Source: Fictibacillus fluitans | GTDB lineage: Bacteria; Bacillota; Bacilli; Bacillales; Fictibacillaceae | Direction: 5' to 3' | DNA: 64,000 nucleotides | Assembly (NCBI RefSeq): GCF_030418125.1 | Contig: NZ_JAUHTR010000004.1 | Coordinates: 124,001-188,000, forward strand | Shown: positions 1 to 8,494 of the stretch, in pieces | Numbering within the stretch: position 1 is the stretch's first letter | Layout: each line of letters opens with the position of its first letter | The notes under the pieces: generated by a model | What the model was told of the DNA's origin: nothing | Database searches by the model: none | Seen by the model: the letters and a program-made list of their open reading frames with translations, nothing else | Made by a program: the position numbers and the translations under genes

Positions 1-809
1 ACATGATTGCCCCTGTTGGCTTTGGCCAGCGCGGATTGATTGTGGCTCCTCCGAAAGCAGGGAAAACCAGCCTGCTGAAAGAAGTGGCGCACAGTATCTC
101 AACCAATCATCCTGATACAGAGCTTATCGTATTGCTTATTGATGAGCGTCCCGAAGAAGTAACCGACATTGAACGTTCTGTTAAGGGAGATGTGGTCAGC
201 TCCACATTTGACGAGGTGCCAGAGAACCACATTAAAGTGGCGGAGCTCGTTCTTGAGCGTGCCATGCGCCTGGTTGAACACAAAAAAGACGTGGTCATCC
301 TATTGGACAGCATTACACGTCTGGCCCGTGCATACAACCTTGTGATTCCGCCAAGCGGACGCACATTGTCCGGTGGTATTGACCCGGCTGCTTTCCACCG
401 CCCAAAACGCTTTTTTGGAGCGGCACGCAACATTGAGGAAGGCGGCAGCCTGACCATTTTGGCGACGGCATTGATTGAGACAGGCTCCCGTATGGATGAT
501 GTGATTTACGAGGAATTCAAAGGGACAGGCAACATGGAACTGCATCTCGACAGGAAATTGGCCGAGCGCCGTATTTTCCCTGCCATCGATATCCGCCGTT
601 CAGGAACACGAAAAGAAGAAATGCTCATTCAAAAGGATCACCTTGAATCCTTGTGGGCGATCCGCAAGACGATGGATGATTCCTATGACTTCGTGGATAC
701 CTTTATGAAGCGTTTACGTAAAACAGCCAATAATGAAGAATTTTTCAATATGTTTGAAGCTGAAAAAACAGGCACGAACAAGCGTGTGAAGTCCCTGTCG
801 AATTCCTGA
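1..809 (+). CDS. rho: Transcription termination factor Rho, C-terminal part (5' end outside window)
   Basis: Rho is the hexameric RNA-dependent ATPase/helicase that releases transcripts from RNA polymerase. The window holds only about the last 268 residues; the N-terminal RNA-binding domain lies upstream of base 1. The reading frame is open from the edge, in phase with base 3. The Walker A motif APPKAGKTS is near the start of the visible part, followed by the Walker B-like [16 protein letters not shown] and the Rho signature around [11 protein letters not shown]. The C-terminal helicase region is complete and ends at a TGA. It is followed at once by the rpmE promoter, the usual Bacillus order. 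Confidence 0.97.
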   Translation, partial: MIAPVGFGQRGLIVAPPKAGKTSLLKEVAHSISTNHPDTELIVLLIDERPEEVTDIERSVKGDVVSSTFDEVPENHIKVAELVLERAMRLVEHKKDVVILLDSITRLARAYNLVIPPSGRTLSGGIDPAAFHRPKRFFGAARNIEEGGSLTILATALIETGSRMDDVIYEEFKGTGNMELHLDRKLAERRIFPAIDIRRSGTRKEEMLIQKDHLESLWAIRKTMDDSYDFVDTFMKRLRKTANNEEFFNMFEAEKTGTNKRVKSLSNS

Positions 810-829
810 ATAATATAGGGAAATTGCGG

Positions 830-858
830 TTGCAAAACAACCTGCACCCTGTTATACT
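830..858 (+). promoter_or_regulatory. SigA promoter of rpmE
   Basis: TTGCAA (830-835) and TATACT (853-858) are separated by 17 bases, a near-consensus SigA promoter just after rho. It lets rpmE be transcribed independently of rho. Confidence 0.7.
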
Positions 859-881
859 ACTGCTATGTGCTTATTTTAACT

Positions 882-900
882 CTGGATCCACAGGATTCAG
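882..900 (+). promoter_or_regulatory. Leader hairpin upstream of rpmE
   Basis: CTGGATCC (882-889) can pair with GGATTCAG (893-900) around a 3-base loop, with one G-U pair. It sits in the 5' leader just before the Shine-Dalgarno. Structured leaders controlling L31 synthesis are known in Firmicutes, so this may be an L31 autoregulatory element. That role is inferred. Confidence 0.4.
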
Positions 901-921
901 GGCAGAAGGAGTTGAGAACAA

Positions 922-1167
922 ATGAAGCCAAATTTACATCCTGACTATAGAAAAGTTGTATTTATGGATGCAAGCAGCGGTTACAAGTTCTTGTCCGGCT
1001 CTACAATGTCTTCTAACGAAACCATTGAATGGGAAGATGGAAATACTTATCCTGTAATTAAAGTGGATGTTAGTTCCGATACACACCCTTTCTATACTGG
1101 TCGTCAGAAGTTTACAGATGTTGGCGGACGTGTTGACCGTTTCAAAAAGAAATACAATCTTAAGTAA
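922..1167 (+). CDS. rpmE2: 50S ribosomal protein L31, type B (zinc-independent)
   Basis: An 81-residue L31 located in the large ribosomal subunit near the subunit bridge. The protein contains no cysteine at all, so it lacks the CxxC zinc motif of type A L31 and is the zinc-independent form (called YtiA in B. subtilis). The family motifs THPFYTG and [11 protein letters not shown] are present. In B. subtilis the rho-linked copy is the zinc-binding type, so here the type B gene occupies the rho locus. The ATG has the site AGAAGGAG upstream. The gene has its own promoter and terminator. Confidence 0.95.
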   Translation: MKPNLHPDYRKVVFMDASSGYKFLSGSTMSSNETIEWEDGNTYPVIKVDVSSDTHPFYTGRQKFTDVGGRVDRFKKKYNLK

Positions 1168-1184
1168 TATGCTGCAAGTTGTAA

Positions 1185-1215
1185 GGGGCAAGAGAACTTC
1201 TTGCTCCTTTTTTTT
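1185..1215 (+). terminator. Rho-independent terminator of rpmE
   Basis: GGGGCAAG (1185-1192) pairs with CTTGCTCC (1200-1207) over a 7-base loop and is followed by eight T residues. Confidence 0.85.
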
Positions 1216-1250
1216 GTAAATTTACGCGAATTATGCCTGGTTTTCAGGCG

Positions 1251-1279
1251 TTGCAGGTACGATACAACGTACATAATAT
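1251..1279 (+). promoter_or_regulatory. SigA promoter of tdk
   Basis: TTGCAG (1251-1256), 17-base spacer, TAATAT (1274-1279), about 45 bases before the tdk start. Confidence 0.55.
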
Positions 1280-1322
1280 AGGTAGACGGGTTTTTAAAAT
1301 GAAAGAGGGAAGGAGAACGAAC

Positions 1323-1940
1323 ATGTATGTAATGAAGCATAATGGCTGGGTAGAAGTCATTTGCGGGAGCATGTTTTCGGGGAAATCCGAAGAACTGATT
1401 CGCAGGGTACGCCGGGCGAAATATGGAAAACTTGAAGTGCAGGTGTTCAAGCCGGTAATCGATAACCGATACAGTGAAGAGTCGGTCGTTTCTCATAACG
1501 GTACAGCGGTTATTGCCCAGCCTGTTGAAAAGTCTTTAGATATCCTGAAAAATGTTTCTCCTGACACGGAAGTAGTTGGCATTGATGAAGTTCAGTTCTT
1601 TGATGAAGATGTAATTTCTGTTGTCCAGGAACTGGCAGACCACGGCATGCGGGTAATCGTTGCGGGTCTTGATCAGGATTTCAGAGGCGAGCCATTTGGC
1701 CCCATGCCAGAACTTATGGCGCTTGCTGAAACGGTGACAAAGCTTCAGGCTATTTGTATGGTATGCGGATCTCCCGCAAGCCGCACCCAGCGGCTGATCA
1801 ACGGAAAACCAGCTTCCTATGATGATCCGGTTATCCTTGTGGGCGCATCCGAATCGTACGAGCCGCGCTGCCGCCATTGTCATGAAGTGCCGGGAAAGCC
1901 CAATAGCCTGCTCACCAGCACGGCTGAGCAGTCCGAATAA
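1323..1940 (+). CDS. tdk: Thymidine kinase
   Basis: Type II thymidine kinase of about 205 residues that phosphorylates thymidine to dTMP in nucleoside salvage. The P-loop [10 protein letters not shown] is at the N-terminus, followed by DEVQFFD (Walker B). The zinc site uses CMVC and CRHC. The substrate-binding lasso region includes [19 protein letters not shown] longer frame begins at 1233, but the ATG at 1323 has the AGGAGAA site and gives the conserved family start [21 protein letters not shown], so I place the start there. Confidence 0.95.
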   Translation: MYVMKHNGWVEVICGSMFSGKSEELIRRVRRAKYGKLEVQVFKPVIDNRYSEESVVSHNGTAVIAQPVEKSLDILKNVSPDTEVVGIDEVQFFDEDVISVVQELADHGMRVIVAGLDQDFRGEPFGPMPELMALAETVTKLQAICMVCGSPASRTQRLINGKPASYDDPVILVGASESYEPRCRHCHEVPGKPNSLLTSTAEQSE

Positions 1941-1944
1941 AAAT

Positions 1945-1997
1945 AAGGATGGTTTTCTTGAGGGTGAATGCACCTTCTGGAGAACCATCCTTTTTTT
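1945..1997 (+). terminator. Rho-independent terminator of tdk
   Basis: AAGGATGGTTTTC (1945-1957) pairs with GAGAACCATCC (1980-1990). A smaller inner hairpin lies in the loop and seven T residues follow. Confidence 0.85.
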
Positions 1998-2053
1998 GTC
2001 TGTATGTTTTGCGGAATATCACAAACCCTAATAGCTAGAGGGAGGTGTTATCT

Positions 2054-2509
2054 GTGAAAAAGACAGGGATTTTTATTATATTATCCGTTTTGCTGAGTGC
2101 CTGTTCTCCCGTTTCCAAAGATCATTATGAGCCCACGGCCAATGAATCAAATAAAAACATAAAGGATAACATTTGGGGCCATGGCATCGTCAATTACCAT
2201 GCCACTAAAAACAACCCACGTTTCAACTACAGCTCGGAAACGAATAAAAACCCGAATGACTATCAAAAAATGAACACGGCGCGGTTTGATATTTCGGATG
2301 ACCAGGACAAAATCCGTGAAGCTGTGGTCAGTAAAACAGGCAGAAATCCGCAAATGGTGACCATCAACGGGAACTACGCCCACATTCACGTGAACGTTCC
2401 TGCAAGTATGTCAGCTCGGAAAAAAGCAAAGATGCGCCGCGACATTTTTACAGCGGTCGAACGGGCAGTGCCGCGCTATAAATTTTCGGTCAAGATCGAC
2501 AGCCGTTAA
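2054..2509 (+). CDS. Secreted lipoprotein, YhcN/YlaJ-like
   Basis: A 151-residue protein with a type II signal peptide and lipobox LSAC about 17 residues from the start, so it should be anchored to the outer face of the membrane. The C-terminal half (DKIREAVV...PQMVTINGNYAHIHVNV...) resembles the YhcN/YlaJ sporulation lipoprotein family, in which a small alpha/beta domain follows a low-complexity stretch rich in N, D and Q. That assignment is by pattern and moderate. The GTG at 2054 is preferred because GGGAGG lies 8 bases upstream; the GTG at 2045 overlaps that site. It sits alone between tdk and the convergent disulfide reductase gene. Confidence 0.7.
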   Translation: MKKTGIFIILSVLLSACSPVSKDHYEPTANESNKNIKDNIWGHGIVNYHATKNNPRFNYSSETNKNPNDYQKMNTARFDISDDQDKIREAVVSKTGRNPQMVTINGNYAHIHVNVPASMSARKKAKMRRDIFTAVERAVPRYKFSVKIDSR

Positions 2510-2547
2510 GGTTTGCTATGGCAGTATTGTAAAGTAATACTAAAAAT

Positions 2548-2577
2548 AAAAAACGGCACTGGTATTTGCCGTTTTTT
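2548..2577. terminator. Bidirectional terminator between the lipoprotein and CoA-disulfide reductase genes
   Basis: AACGGCA (2552-2558) pairs with TGCCGTT (2567-2573). An A-run precedes and a T-run follows, so it can end transcripts from both convergent genes. Confidence 0.8.
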
Positions 2578-3910
2578 ATTTTTGGGCTCTCCTTGCCGCC
2601 TGCTGGATCGGATCCCAGACTCCGTTATAGGGCGGGGCATAACAAAGGTCCAAATCCTCGAGTTCATGCAGATCCATTCCATGATAAATCGCCGTGGCGA
2701 GCACATCGACCCTTTTATCCACCCCGTGTTTCCCGATAAATTGGCCGCCAAGAATGCGTTGGTTGTTGGCATCAAAAACAAGCTTTACATGCAGCGGTTC
2801 AACTCCGGGAAAATAGCCCGCAATATCTTTGGCGTGAGTGGTGACCGTATCGACTGGAAACCGGAGCTTTTCCGCTTCTTTTACAGAGATGCCGGTTTTG
2901 CCGAGCGACAGGTCCATGAACTTGATGATGGAAGATCCCACAATTCCTTTAAAGGTTTTCCGTTTGCCTGCCATATTCATTCCGGCGATCCGGCCTTGTT
3001 TGTTTGCCGTTGTGCCAAGCGGAATATGGTCATCGATTTCTTTGATCAAGTGGTAGTGGCTGGCACAGTCACCCGCTGCAAAGATATCTTTTACGTTAGT
3101 TTCCATATACCGGTTAACAAGGATTGCCCCGCTGTCGTGAAGCCGGATACCTGTGTTCCCAAGCATGGAAACATTCGGTTTAACGCCGGCGGCCACGATG
3201 ACCATGTCGGTAGGATAATCGCGTTTGTCTGTTTTGACAAATTGTACACGGTCGTCTCCTTTCAGCCGCTGGACTTCTTCATTCAGGCAAACCTCGATGT
3301 TATGTTTTTTTGCTTCCTCCAAAATCAAATCAGCCATGTCGGGATCAAATATTGAGCCGAGCTGGTTTCCCCGTTGAATAATCCTTACTCTTTTTCCAAG
3401 AAACTTTAAATTCTCCGCCATTTCAAGACCGATATAACCGCCGCCGATGATGGTCACATCCCGTATAGAGGAATCCATGTCTTTAATGATTCCTTCCACA
3501 TCGGGAATCGTCTTCACCACATGAATTCCCGGCAGATGCCTGCCTTCCCATGCAGGCAAAACGGGGCTGACTCCTGTTGCGATCAGAAGCTTATCGTAAG
3601 CGAAGGTAAACGCTTCTTTTGTTTTCGTATGTATGCCGTAAACCATCTTTTCGTTCGGATCAACGCCCGTCACTTCATGGAAGGTTCGCGCATCCATTCC
3701 ATACTTTTCCCTGAAGGTGGTTACATCCCGGGCAACCAGGGATTCAGAAGACGGAATCAGCCCGCTGACAACATAGGGCAGACCGCATTGCCCGTAAGAA
3801 TAAATGCCTCCCTTTTCAAATACCGTAATCTTTGCTTCGGGATCATTCCTTACAATTTGCATGGCCGCACTCATGCCGGCCGCATCTCCGCCAATGATAC
3901 AATAGTTCAT
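2576..3910 (-). CDS. cdr: CoA-disulfide reductase / pyridine nucleotide-disulfide oxidoreductase
   Basis: A 444-residue FAD flavoprotein that reduces CoA disulfide with NAD(P)H, contributing to thiol redox balance where CoA or bacillithiol replaces glutathione. Visible: FAD-binding [12 protein letters not shown] at the N-terminus; single redox cysteine Cys42 in SYGQCGLPY, the hallmark of this subfamily (rather than a CxxxxC pair); NAD(P)H-binding [11 protein letters not shown] near residue 155; second FAD motif [10 protein letters not shown]-terminal dimerisation domain ending [18 protein letters not shown] oxidase or persulfide reductase homologues share this fold. No rhodanese domain is fused. 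It is a single-gene unit on the minus strand. Confidence 0.9.
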   Translation of the reverse strand: MNYCIIGGDAAGMSAAMQIVRNDPEAKITVFEKGGIYSYGQCGLPYVVSGLIPSSESLVARDVTTFREKYGMDARTFHEVTGVDPNEKMVYGIHTKTKEAFTFAYDKLLIATGVSPVLPAWEGRHLPGIHVVKTIPDVEGIIKDMDSSIRDVTIIGGGYIGLEMAENLKFLGKRVRIIQRGNQLGSIFDPDMADLILEEAKKHNIEVCLNEEVQRLKGDDRVQFVKTDKRDYPTDMVIVAAGVKPNVSMLGNTGIRLHDSGAILVNRYMETNVKDIFAAGDCASHYHLIKEIDDHIPLGTTANKQGRIAGMNMAGKRKTFKGIVGSSIIKFMDLSLGKTGISVKEAEKLRFPVDTVTTHAKDIAGYFPGVEPLHVKLVFDANNQRILGGQFIGKHGVDKRVDVLATAIYHGMDLHELEDLDLCYAPPYNGVWDPIQQAARRAQK

Positions 3911-4084
3911 GGGCCATCCCCTTTCTGTTCTGCTATAGTATTCCCTATTGATTTCTTTTCATTTTATTCATAAAGGATTTTCTCTATGAATCAAAGGGTA
4001 TCCTCTTTTATCAGCAGCATTCGTTTCCGTACCATCAAGAACGTGCTGTTTCTGTCGAACATTGATAGTAGAGAGGTGTAGAAA

Positions 4085-4414
4085 ATGTTGGATATTCTAT
4101 CAAACGGAACCGATTGGAACGAACCTTGTGTTCCGATCACCACACTTATAAAAAGATTAAATGAAAAGCCGCTGGATCCCATTTATGAATCCATGGGAAA
4201 TTTTATTGTGAAGGTGAATCCTGTAACCGATACGCAGCATGACATACGGCATAAAGGCTGTACCCAATTCTTTGGACACTTTGCTACCATACCCTTTGTT
4301 TTTAATATCATAACCGACGAAAAAGTAGTGATTGAAGAGCTCACAAAGGCAATCCGCATCAATCAGCAGCGCCTGGATTATGAAGCGCTGAAAAACCATA
4401 CATCCATGTATTAA
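4085..4414 (+). CDS. Hypothetical protein, 109 aa
   Basis: I do not recognise this family. The ATG has an AGAGAGGTG site upstream, giving a 109-residue soluble protein with no signal peptide or membrane segment. It has two cysteines (in NEPCVP and HKGCTQFFG) and a conserved-looking core FIVKVNPVTDTQHDIRHKG. It ends with a helical, Lys/Glu/Arg-rich stretch. It lies between the divergent cdr gene and the MOSC gene and appears to be transcribed alone. The good ribosome site and ordinary codon use support a real gene, but no function can be given. Confidence 0.6.
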   Translation: MLDILSNGTDWNEPCVPITTLIKRLNEKPLDPIYESMGNFIVKVNPVTDTQHDIRHKGCTQFFGHFATIPFVFNIITDEKVVIEELTKAIRINQQRLDYEALKNHTSMY

Positions 4415-4474
4415 AAAGATTTACGATGCGCATCTCTATAGAGTACGATAAAAGAAAAAACGAGGTGTACATAC

Positions 4475-5125
4475 GTGGAAGGGACACTGGTCGCATTAAA
4501 TACCGGCAAAGCAGGCACGATTGAATGGCAGGGAAAAGGGGTAAGCTCGGCCATCAATAAAGAAAAAGTGCAGGGGCCGCTCTATCTGTCCAGACTGAAT
4601 TTTGACGGCGATGAGCAGGCGGACACCATTCATCATGGCGGTCCTGAGAAAGCGGTTTGTGTCTACTCCTATGATCATTATCCTTATTGGGAGAAGGGAC
4701 TGGGCATGACTCTCCAAGTTCCGACCTTTGGCGAAAATCTTACCGTCAACGGATTGACTGAAGATCAAGTGTTCATCGGGGACATCTTTAAGCTGGGAGA
4801 GGCGGTTGTCCAGGTGTGCCAGCCCCGCCAGCCGTGTTTTAAAGTCGCGGCTAAACTGAATCAGCCGTTCATGGTGAAGTGGATACAGGACACAGGCTAC
4901 TCCGGTTATTACATGCGGGTGCTGGAGGAAGGCAGAGTCGACCCTCAGGACAAGTTGGTGCTGCAGGAGAGGAATGCACGCGGCATTTCTGTTGAGTTTG
5001 TAAACAGCATCCTTTACAGAGACAAGGAAAACAAAGAAGGAGTCATGCTTCTTGCGGAGCTCGATGAGCTCGCTGAAGGGGTAAGGACGTCCATGCAGAA
5101 GCGATTGCAGTCATTCCCGGGATAA
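4475..5125 (+). CDS. MOSC domain protein (YiiM family)
   Basis: A 216-residue protein with a MOSC domain, the fold of the molybdenum-cofactor sulfurase C-terminus. Standalone members of the YiiM type work in molybdenum-dependent reduction of N-hydroxylated compounds or carry sulfur to such enzymes. Motifs seen: HHGGPEKAVCVYSYDHYPYW, FGENLTVNGLTE and the conserved cysteine segment VCQPRQPCFK with the probable sulfur-carrying Cys. The start is GTG at 4475, with CGAGGTG about 8 bases upstream. No molybdenum cofactor genes are nearby, so the partner enzyme is unknown. The terminator stem begins inside the last codons. Confidence 0.85.
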   Translation: MEGTLVALNTGKAGTIEWQGKGVSSAINKEKVQGPLYLSRLNFDGDEQADTIHHGGPEKAVCVYSYDHYPYWEKGLGMTLQVPTFGENLTVNGLTEDQVFIGDIFKLGEAVVQVCQPRQPCFKVAAKLNQPFMVKWIQDTGYSGYYMRVLEEGRVDPQDKLVLQERNARGISVEFVNSILYRDKENKEGVMLLAELDELAEGVRTSMQKRLQSFPG

Positions 5126-5146
5126 GCGGTATTGCCCGGGTTTTTT
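5116..5146 (+). terminator. Terminator of the MOSC gene
   Basis: CCCGGG (5116-5121) pairs with CCCGGG (5135-5140), followed by six T residues. The 5' arm overlaps the end of the coding region. Confidence 0.7.
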
Positions 5147-5175
5147 GTTTACCACTAAAATGAGCCTGCAGCCTT

Positions 5176-5204
5176 TTGACTGCTTTACCCCCCTGTATTA
5201 TAAT
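5176..5204 (+). promoter_or_regulatory. SigA promoter of prfA-prmC
   Basis: TTGACT (5176-5181), 17-base spacer and perfect TATAAT (5199-5204). Confidence 0.8.
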
Positions 5205-5238
5205 TAGAATGTTATGCCATTAAAATGAGGTGAAAAGC

Positions 5239-6312
5239 GTGTTAGAACGTTTAGAAACGATAGAAGTGCGATATGACAAGTTAAACGAACTTTTGAGCGA
5301 CCCCGAGGTCATCAATGATAACAATAAATTAAGAGAATATTCGAAGGAACAGTCTTCTCTTCAGGAGACAGTAGCCGTGTACCGTGAATATAAGGAAGCA
5401 AAGGAAGGCCTGGATGAAGCGAAGCTGATGCTTGAAGACAAGCTGGATCCGGAAATGACGGCCATGGTGAAAGAAGAAATCTCCGAGCTGGAGCAAAAAA
5501 TGGAGGAGTGCACACAGCAGCTGAAGATTCTGCTTCTTCCAAAAGACCCGAACGATGACAAAAACGTTATCGTGGAGGTGCGCGGGGCGGCCGGTGGAGA
5601 TGAAGCTGCGCTGTTTGCCGGAGACCTCTATAAAATGTACAGCCGCTATGCGGAAATGCAGGGCTGGAAAACAGAAGTGATCGAAGCAAGCTATACAGAG
5701 CTTGGCGGCTATAAGGAGATCATTTTCATGGTAAATGGCAATGGTGCCTATTCCAAGCTGAAATATGAAAATGGGGCACACCGTGTACAGCGTGTTCCTG
5801 CCACGGAATCCGGCGGACGTATCCATACATCCACAGCCACTGTAGCGATTCTTCCGGAGGCGGAAGAAGTGGAAGTGGAAATCCATGAAAAAGATGTCCG
5901 CGTCGATACCTTTACATCAAGCGGACCGGGAGGACAATCTGTTAACACGACTCAATCCGCTGTCCGACTTACACATATTCCAACAGGAACCGTTGTGTCC
6001 TGTCAGGATGAGAAATCACAGATCAAAAATAAAGAAAAAGCGATGAAGGTTCTTCGCGCCCGTGTATACGATAAAATACAGCAGGAAAAACAAAAGGAAT
6101 ATGATGAAAACCGTAAGTCTGCCGTCGGAACGGGAGACCGTTCAGAACGGATCCGCACGTACAATTTCCCGCAAAACCGTGTAACCGACCACCGAATCGG
6201 ACTGACTCTTCAAAAACTCGACCAGATTTTGCTCGGAAAGCTGGATGAATTTATTGATGCTCTTATCACAGAAGACCAGACCAGCATGATGAAGGCGCAG
6301 ACGGAAGCGTAA
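5239..6312 (+). CDS. prfA: Peptide chain release factor 1
   Basis: RF1 reads UAA and UAG in the ribosomal A site and triggers peptidyl-tRNA hydrolysis. The protein has an N-terminal helical domain, the stop-codon recognition region with the PAT element in [14 protein letters not shown], and the catalytic GGQ in [12 protein letters not shown], whose Gln is methylated by PrmC encoded next. About 357 residues, the normal length. GTG at 5239 gives the canonical MLERL start and has GAGGTG at good spacing; the in-frame GTG at 5230 overlaps that site. It is co-transcribed with prmC, with one base between them. Confidence 0.97.
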   Translation: MLERLETIEVRYDKLNELLSDPEVINDNNKLREYSKEQSSLQETVAVYREYKEAKEGLDEAKLMLEDKLDPEMTAMVKEEISELEQKMEECTQQLKILLLPKDPNDDKNVIVEVRGAAGGDEAALFAGDLYKMYSRYAEMQGWKTEVIEASYTELGGYKEIIFMVNGNGAYSKLKYENGAHRVQRVPATESGGRIHTSTATVAILPEAEEVEVEIHEKDVRVDTFTSSGPGGQSVNTTQSAVRLTHIPTGTVVSCQDEKSQIKNKEKAMKVLRARVYDKIQQEKQKEYDENRKSAVGTGDRSERIRTYNFPQNRVTDHRIGLTLQKLDQILLGKLDEFIDALITEDQTSMMKAQTEA

Positions 6313-6313
6313 A

Positions 6314-7192
6314 ATGGAAAATAGGAAACGGCATGAAGCCCTGAATTGGGCTTCATCTTTTTTAAAGGAAAAGAAACGCGAACCAGAGGCAGGAGAACTG
6401 CTGCTGCGCCATGTGCTCGGCGACCTCAGCCGGACCGAACTGCTGATGGGATTGAACGACCCGATGACAGTGGCCGAGCAGGCGTCCTTTGAAGCCGCGG
6501 TAAAAAAACATGGTGAAGGCGTGCCCGTTCAGTATATTATGGGTCATGAGGAATTTTACGGCCGGCGTTTCACCGTAAACCGGGAAGTACTTATTCCAAG
6601 GCCTGAAACCGAAGAGCTTGTATATGAAGTGCTTAAGCGGGCAAAATCGCGGTTTGGAGATCAGAAGGAAGTTCAGACCGTTGATGTCGGAACAGGCAGC
6701 GGAGCGATTGCGATCACCCTAGCTTTGGAAAATCCGAGCCTTTCTGTGTCCACAGTGGATATTGCCGAGGAGTCGATTGCGGTGGCCAAAGAAAACAGCC
6801 GGCGTTTGGGCGCTGGTGTCCGTTTTCTTCATGGTGACCTTCTGCAGCCATGGATTGCAAATAGCGAGAAGGCGGACATTGTGGTCTCCAATCCTCCTTA
6901 CATTCCTGACTGGGAGATAGAGGGTCTGGAAACGGTTGTGAAGGACCAGGAGCCGATGAGGGCGCTCAGCGGAGGCGCGGACGGCTATGTTTTTTACAGA
7001 AGGTTTATGGAAGAATTGCCTCTTGTGCTGAAACCGAAAGCGATTGTGGCTTTTGAAGTCGGGCATGACCAGGGCCAGACGGTGGCGGAAATGCTGCGGG
7101 TTACCTTCCCTGGAGCTGATGTGGAGATTGTGCGGGACATCAGCCAAAAGGAACGCATGGTTATTGCAGAAATTGGGTTTTCAAAATATTGA
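6314..7192 (+). CDS. prmC: Release factor glutamine N5-methyltransferase
   Basis: SAM-dependent methyltransferase that modifies the GGQ glutamine of RF1 and RF2. The 292-residue protein has an N-terminal helical substrate-binding domain, the SAM-binding loop VDVGTGSGAIAI near residues 123-134, and the catalytic NPPY at about 193-196. It begins one base after the prfA stop, an arrangement conserved across bacteria that couples the enzyme to its substrate. Confidence 0.96.
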   Translation: MENRKRHEALNWASSFLKEKKREPEAGELLLRHVLGDLSRTELLMGLNDPMTVAEQASFEAAVKKHGEGVPVQYIMGHEEFYGRRFTVNREVLIPRPETEELVYEVLKRAKSRFGDQKEVQTVDVGTGSGAIAITLALENPSLSVSTVDIAEESIAVAKENSRRLGAGVRFLHGDLLQPWIANSEKADIVVSNPPYIPDWEIEGLETVVKDQEPMRALSGGADGYVFYRRFMEELPLVLKPKAIVAFEVGHDQGQTVAEMLRVTFPGADVEIVRDISQKERMVIAEIGFSKY

Positions 7193-7227
7193 CGAAAGTC
7201 CTACTTTTGTTGTAGGATTACTATAAT
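7189..7227 (+). promoter_or_regulatory. Probable promoter region of the S-box operon
   Basis: Two readings are possible. TTGACG (7189-7194) pairs with TAGGAT (7213-7218) over 18 bases, or a TATAAT (7222-7227) is used with a poor -35. Either would start the transcript just before the riboswitch. Confidence 0.4.
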
Positions 7228-7235
7228 AAAATAAA

Positions 7236-7329
7236 TCTTATCCAGAGTGGTGGAGGGACTGGCCCTATGAAACCCGGCAACCCGTTTGAAGGTGCTAAAT
7301 CCAGCAGGAATCATCCTGAAAGATAAGAT
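7236..7329 (+). promoter_or_regulatory. SAM-I (S-box) riboswitch
   Basis: The core matches the S-box consensus in order: TCTTATCCAGAGTGG, GGAGGGACTGGCCCTATGAAACC split over the P2 region, CGGCAACC, GGTGCTAAATCC, and the closing P1 strand CCTGAAAGATAAGA. The 3' P1 strand AGATAAGA (7321-7328) can instead pair with TCTTATCT (7350-7357) inside the terminator, forming the antiterminator. SAM binding should therefore switch the operon off, as for methionine and sulfur genes in Bacilli. Confidence 0.95.
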
Positions 7330-7341
7330 TGAAGCGGCGGA

Positions 7342-7373
7342 AAACTTCTTCTTATCTAAGAAGAGGTTTTTTT
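7342..7373 (+). terminator. SAM-controlled attenuator terminator
   Basis: AACTTCTTCTTA (7343-7354) and TAAGAAGAGGTT (7357-7368) form a long stem followed by T residues. Part of the 5' arm is shared with the antiterminator described for the S-box. Confidence 0.9.
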
Positions 7374-7417
7374 GTGTGTTTTTTTACCGTTTCTACTATA
7401 GCAGAGGAGAGAAACAG

Positions 7418-8470
7418 ATGAGATTTGGATTTTGGTTACCAATATTCGGCGGCTGGCTGAGAAATGTGGAAGACGAAAATATGCCTCCGACGTTTGATTA
7501 TGCAAAACAAGTGATTCAGTCAGCGGAAAAATGGGGTTTCGATACAACGCTGATCGCGGAGCTTTATTTAAATGATATAAAAGGACCGGAACAGGACGCC
7601 CTGGAAGCATGGACAACGGCAGCCGGCCTGGCTGCGGTTACAGAAAAGATCGAAATCATGACGGCTGTAAGGCCAGGATTTCATAACCCTGCGGTAACGG
7701 CCAAGATGGCCGCCAACATTGACCGGATCAGCGGCGGAAGATTCACCCTGAATGTGGTTTCCGCCTGGTGGGAAGAAGAGGCGAAGCAGTATGGCGGTGT
7801 CTTTACCGCCCATGATGAACGCTATGAGCGGACACAGGAGTTCATTGATGTCCTAAAAGGACTCTGGACAGAAGAAACCTTTAATTACAAAGGCAAGTAC
7901 TATGAGCTTTCAAATACAAAACTGTCGCCTAAGCCAGTACAGCGGCCAAACCCTGTTCTTTATGCCGGCGGCGAAAGTGAACGCGGGAAACAGGTTATCT
8001 CGTCCTCCTGTGACGCCTATGTCATGCATGGGGGAACCGTCGAGGAAATCCAGGCCAAGGTGACCGATATGAAAGACCGCAGAGCCCAGACAGGAAAAGA
8101 ACCGTTATCATCGTTTGGGATGGCAGCCTATGTCATCTGCCGGGATACGGAGGAAGAAGCACAGGCTGAACTGGAGCGAATTACAGATGTGAAAGAAACA
8201 AGCGGATATGCCGGCTTTAAGGATTTTACAAGCAAATCCCAGCTTGAACAGCAGATACAGCTGCAGGATTATTCCGTTTCCAACCGCGGCCTAAGACCGA
8301 ACCTGATCGGCACGCCCGAGCAGATCGCCAAGCGGATTGTTGAGTACGAAGAAGCCGGTCTCGGACTGCTGCTGCTTCAGTTCTCACCGCAGCTGGAAGA
8401 AATGGAACGATTTTCGAAGCAAATCATGCCATTATTGGAAAAATACAACCAGGAAAAGGCGTTAAGCTAA
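7418..8470 (+). CDS. LLM-class FMNH2-dependent monooxygenase (SsuD/SfnG-like)
   Basis: A 350-residue bacterial luciferase-like flavin monooxygenase with a TIM-barrel core. Conserved segments include FGFWLPIFGGW at the start, NPAVTAKMAANIDRISGGR, NVVSAWW and HDERYERTQEFIDVLKGLW. They resemble alkanesulfonate monooxygenase SsuD and dimethylsulfone monooxygenase SfnG, which release sulfite or sulfinate from organosulfur compounds using FMNH2. The S-box leader supports a role in sulfur acquisition; the substrate is unknown. A frame extending to 7286 runs through the riboswitch and is rejected. The ATG at 7418 has GAGGAGAG 8 bases upstream. No SsuABC transporter or flavin reductase is adjacent; the partner gene encodes an ATP-grasp ligase. 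Confidence 0.85.
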   Translation: MRFGFWLPIFGGWLRNVEDENMPPTFDYAKQVIQSAEKWGFDTTLIAELYLNDIKGPEQDALEAWTTAAGLAAVTEKIEIMTAVRPGFHNPAVTAKMAANIDRISGGRFTLNVVSAWWEEEAKQYGGVFTAHDERYERTQEFIDVLKGLWTEETFNYKGKYYELSNTKLSPKPVQRPNPVLYAGGESERGKQVISSSCDAYVMHGGTVEEIQAKVTDMKDRRAQTGKEPLSSFGMAAYVICRDTEEEAQAELERITDVKETSGYAGFKDFTSKSQLEQQIQLQDYSVSNRGLRPNLIGTPEQIAKRIVEYEEAGLGLLLLQFSPQLEEMERFSKQIMPLLEKYNQEKALS

Positions 8471-8494
8471 GGAAACAGAAGGGGAGAGATCACG

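Noticed and set aside
2513-3355. Open frame of 280 codons on the plus strand
   Set aside because: Antisense to the CoA-disulfide reductase gene and overlaps the terminator; no family features.
4053-4059. TGTCGAA near the 109-aa gene as a Spo0A box
   Set aside because: Chance-level 7-mer with no other support.
7199-7217. Stem TCCTAC/GTAGGA as a terminator of prmC
   Set aside because: Only 6 bp and no T-run; it overlaps the probable promoter of the S-box operon.
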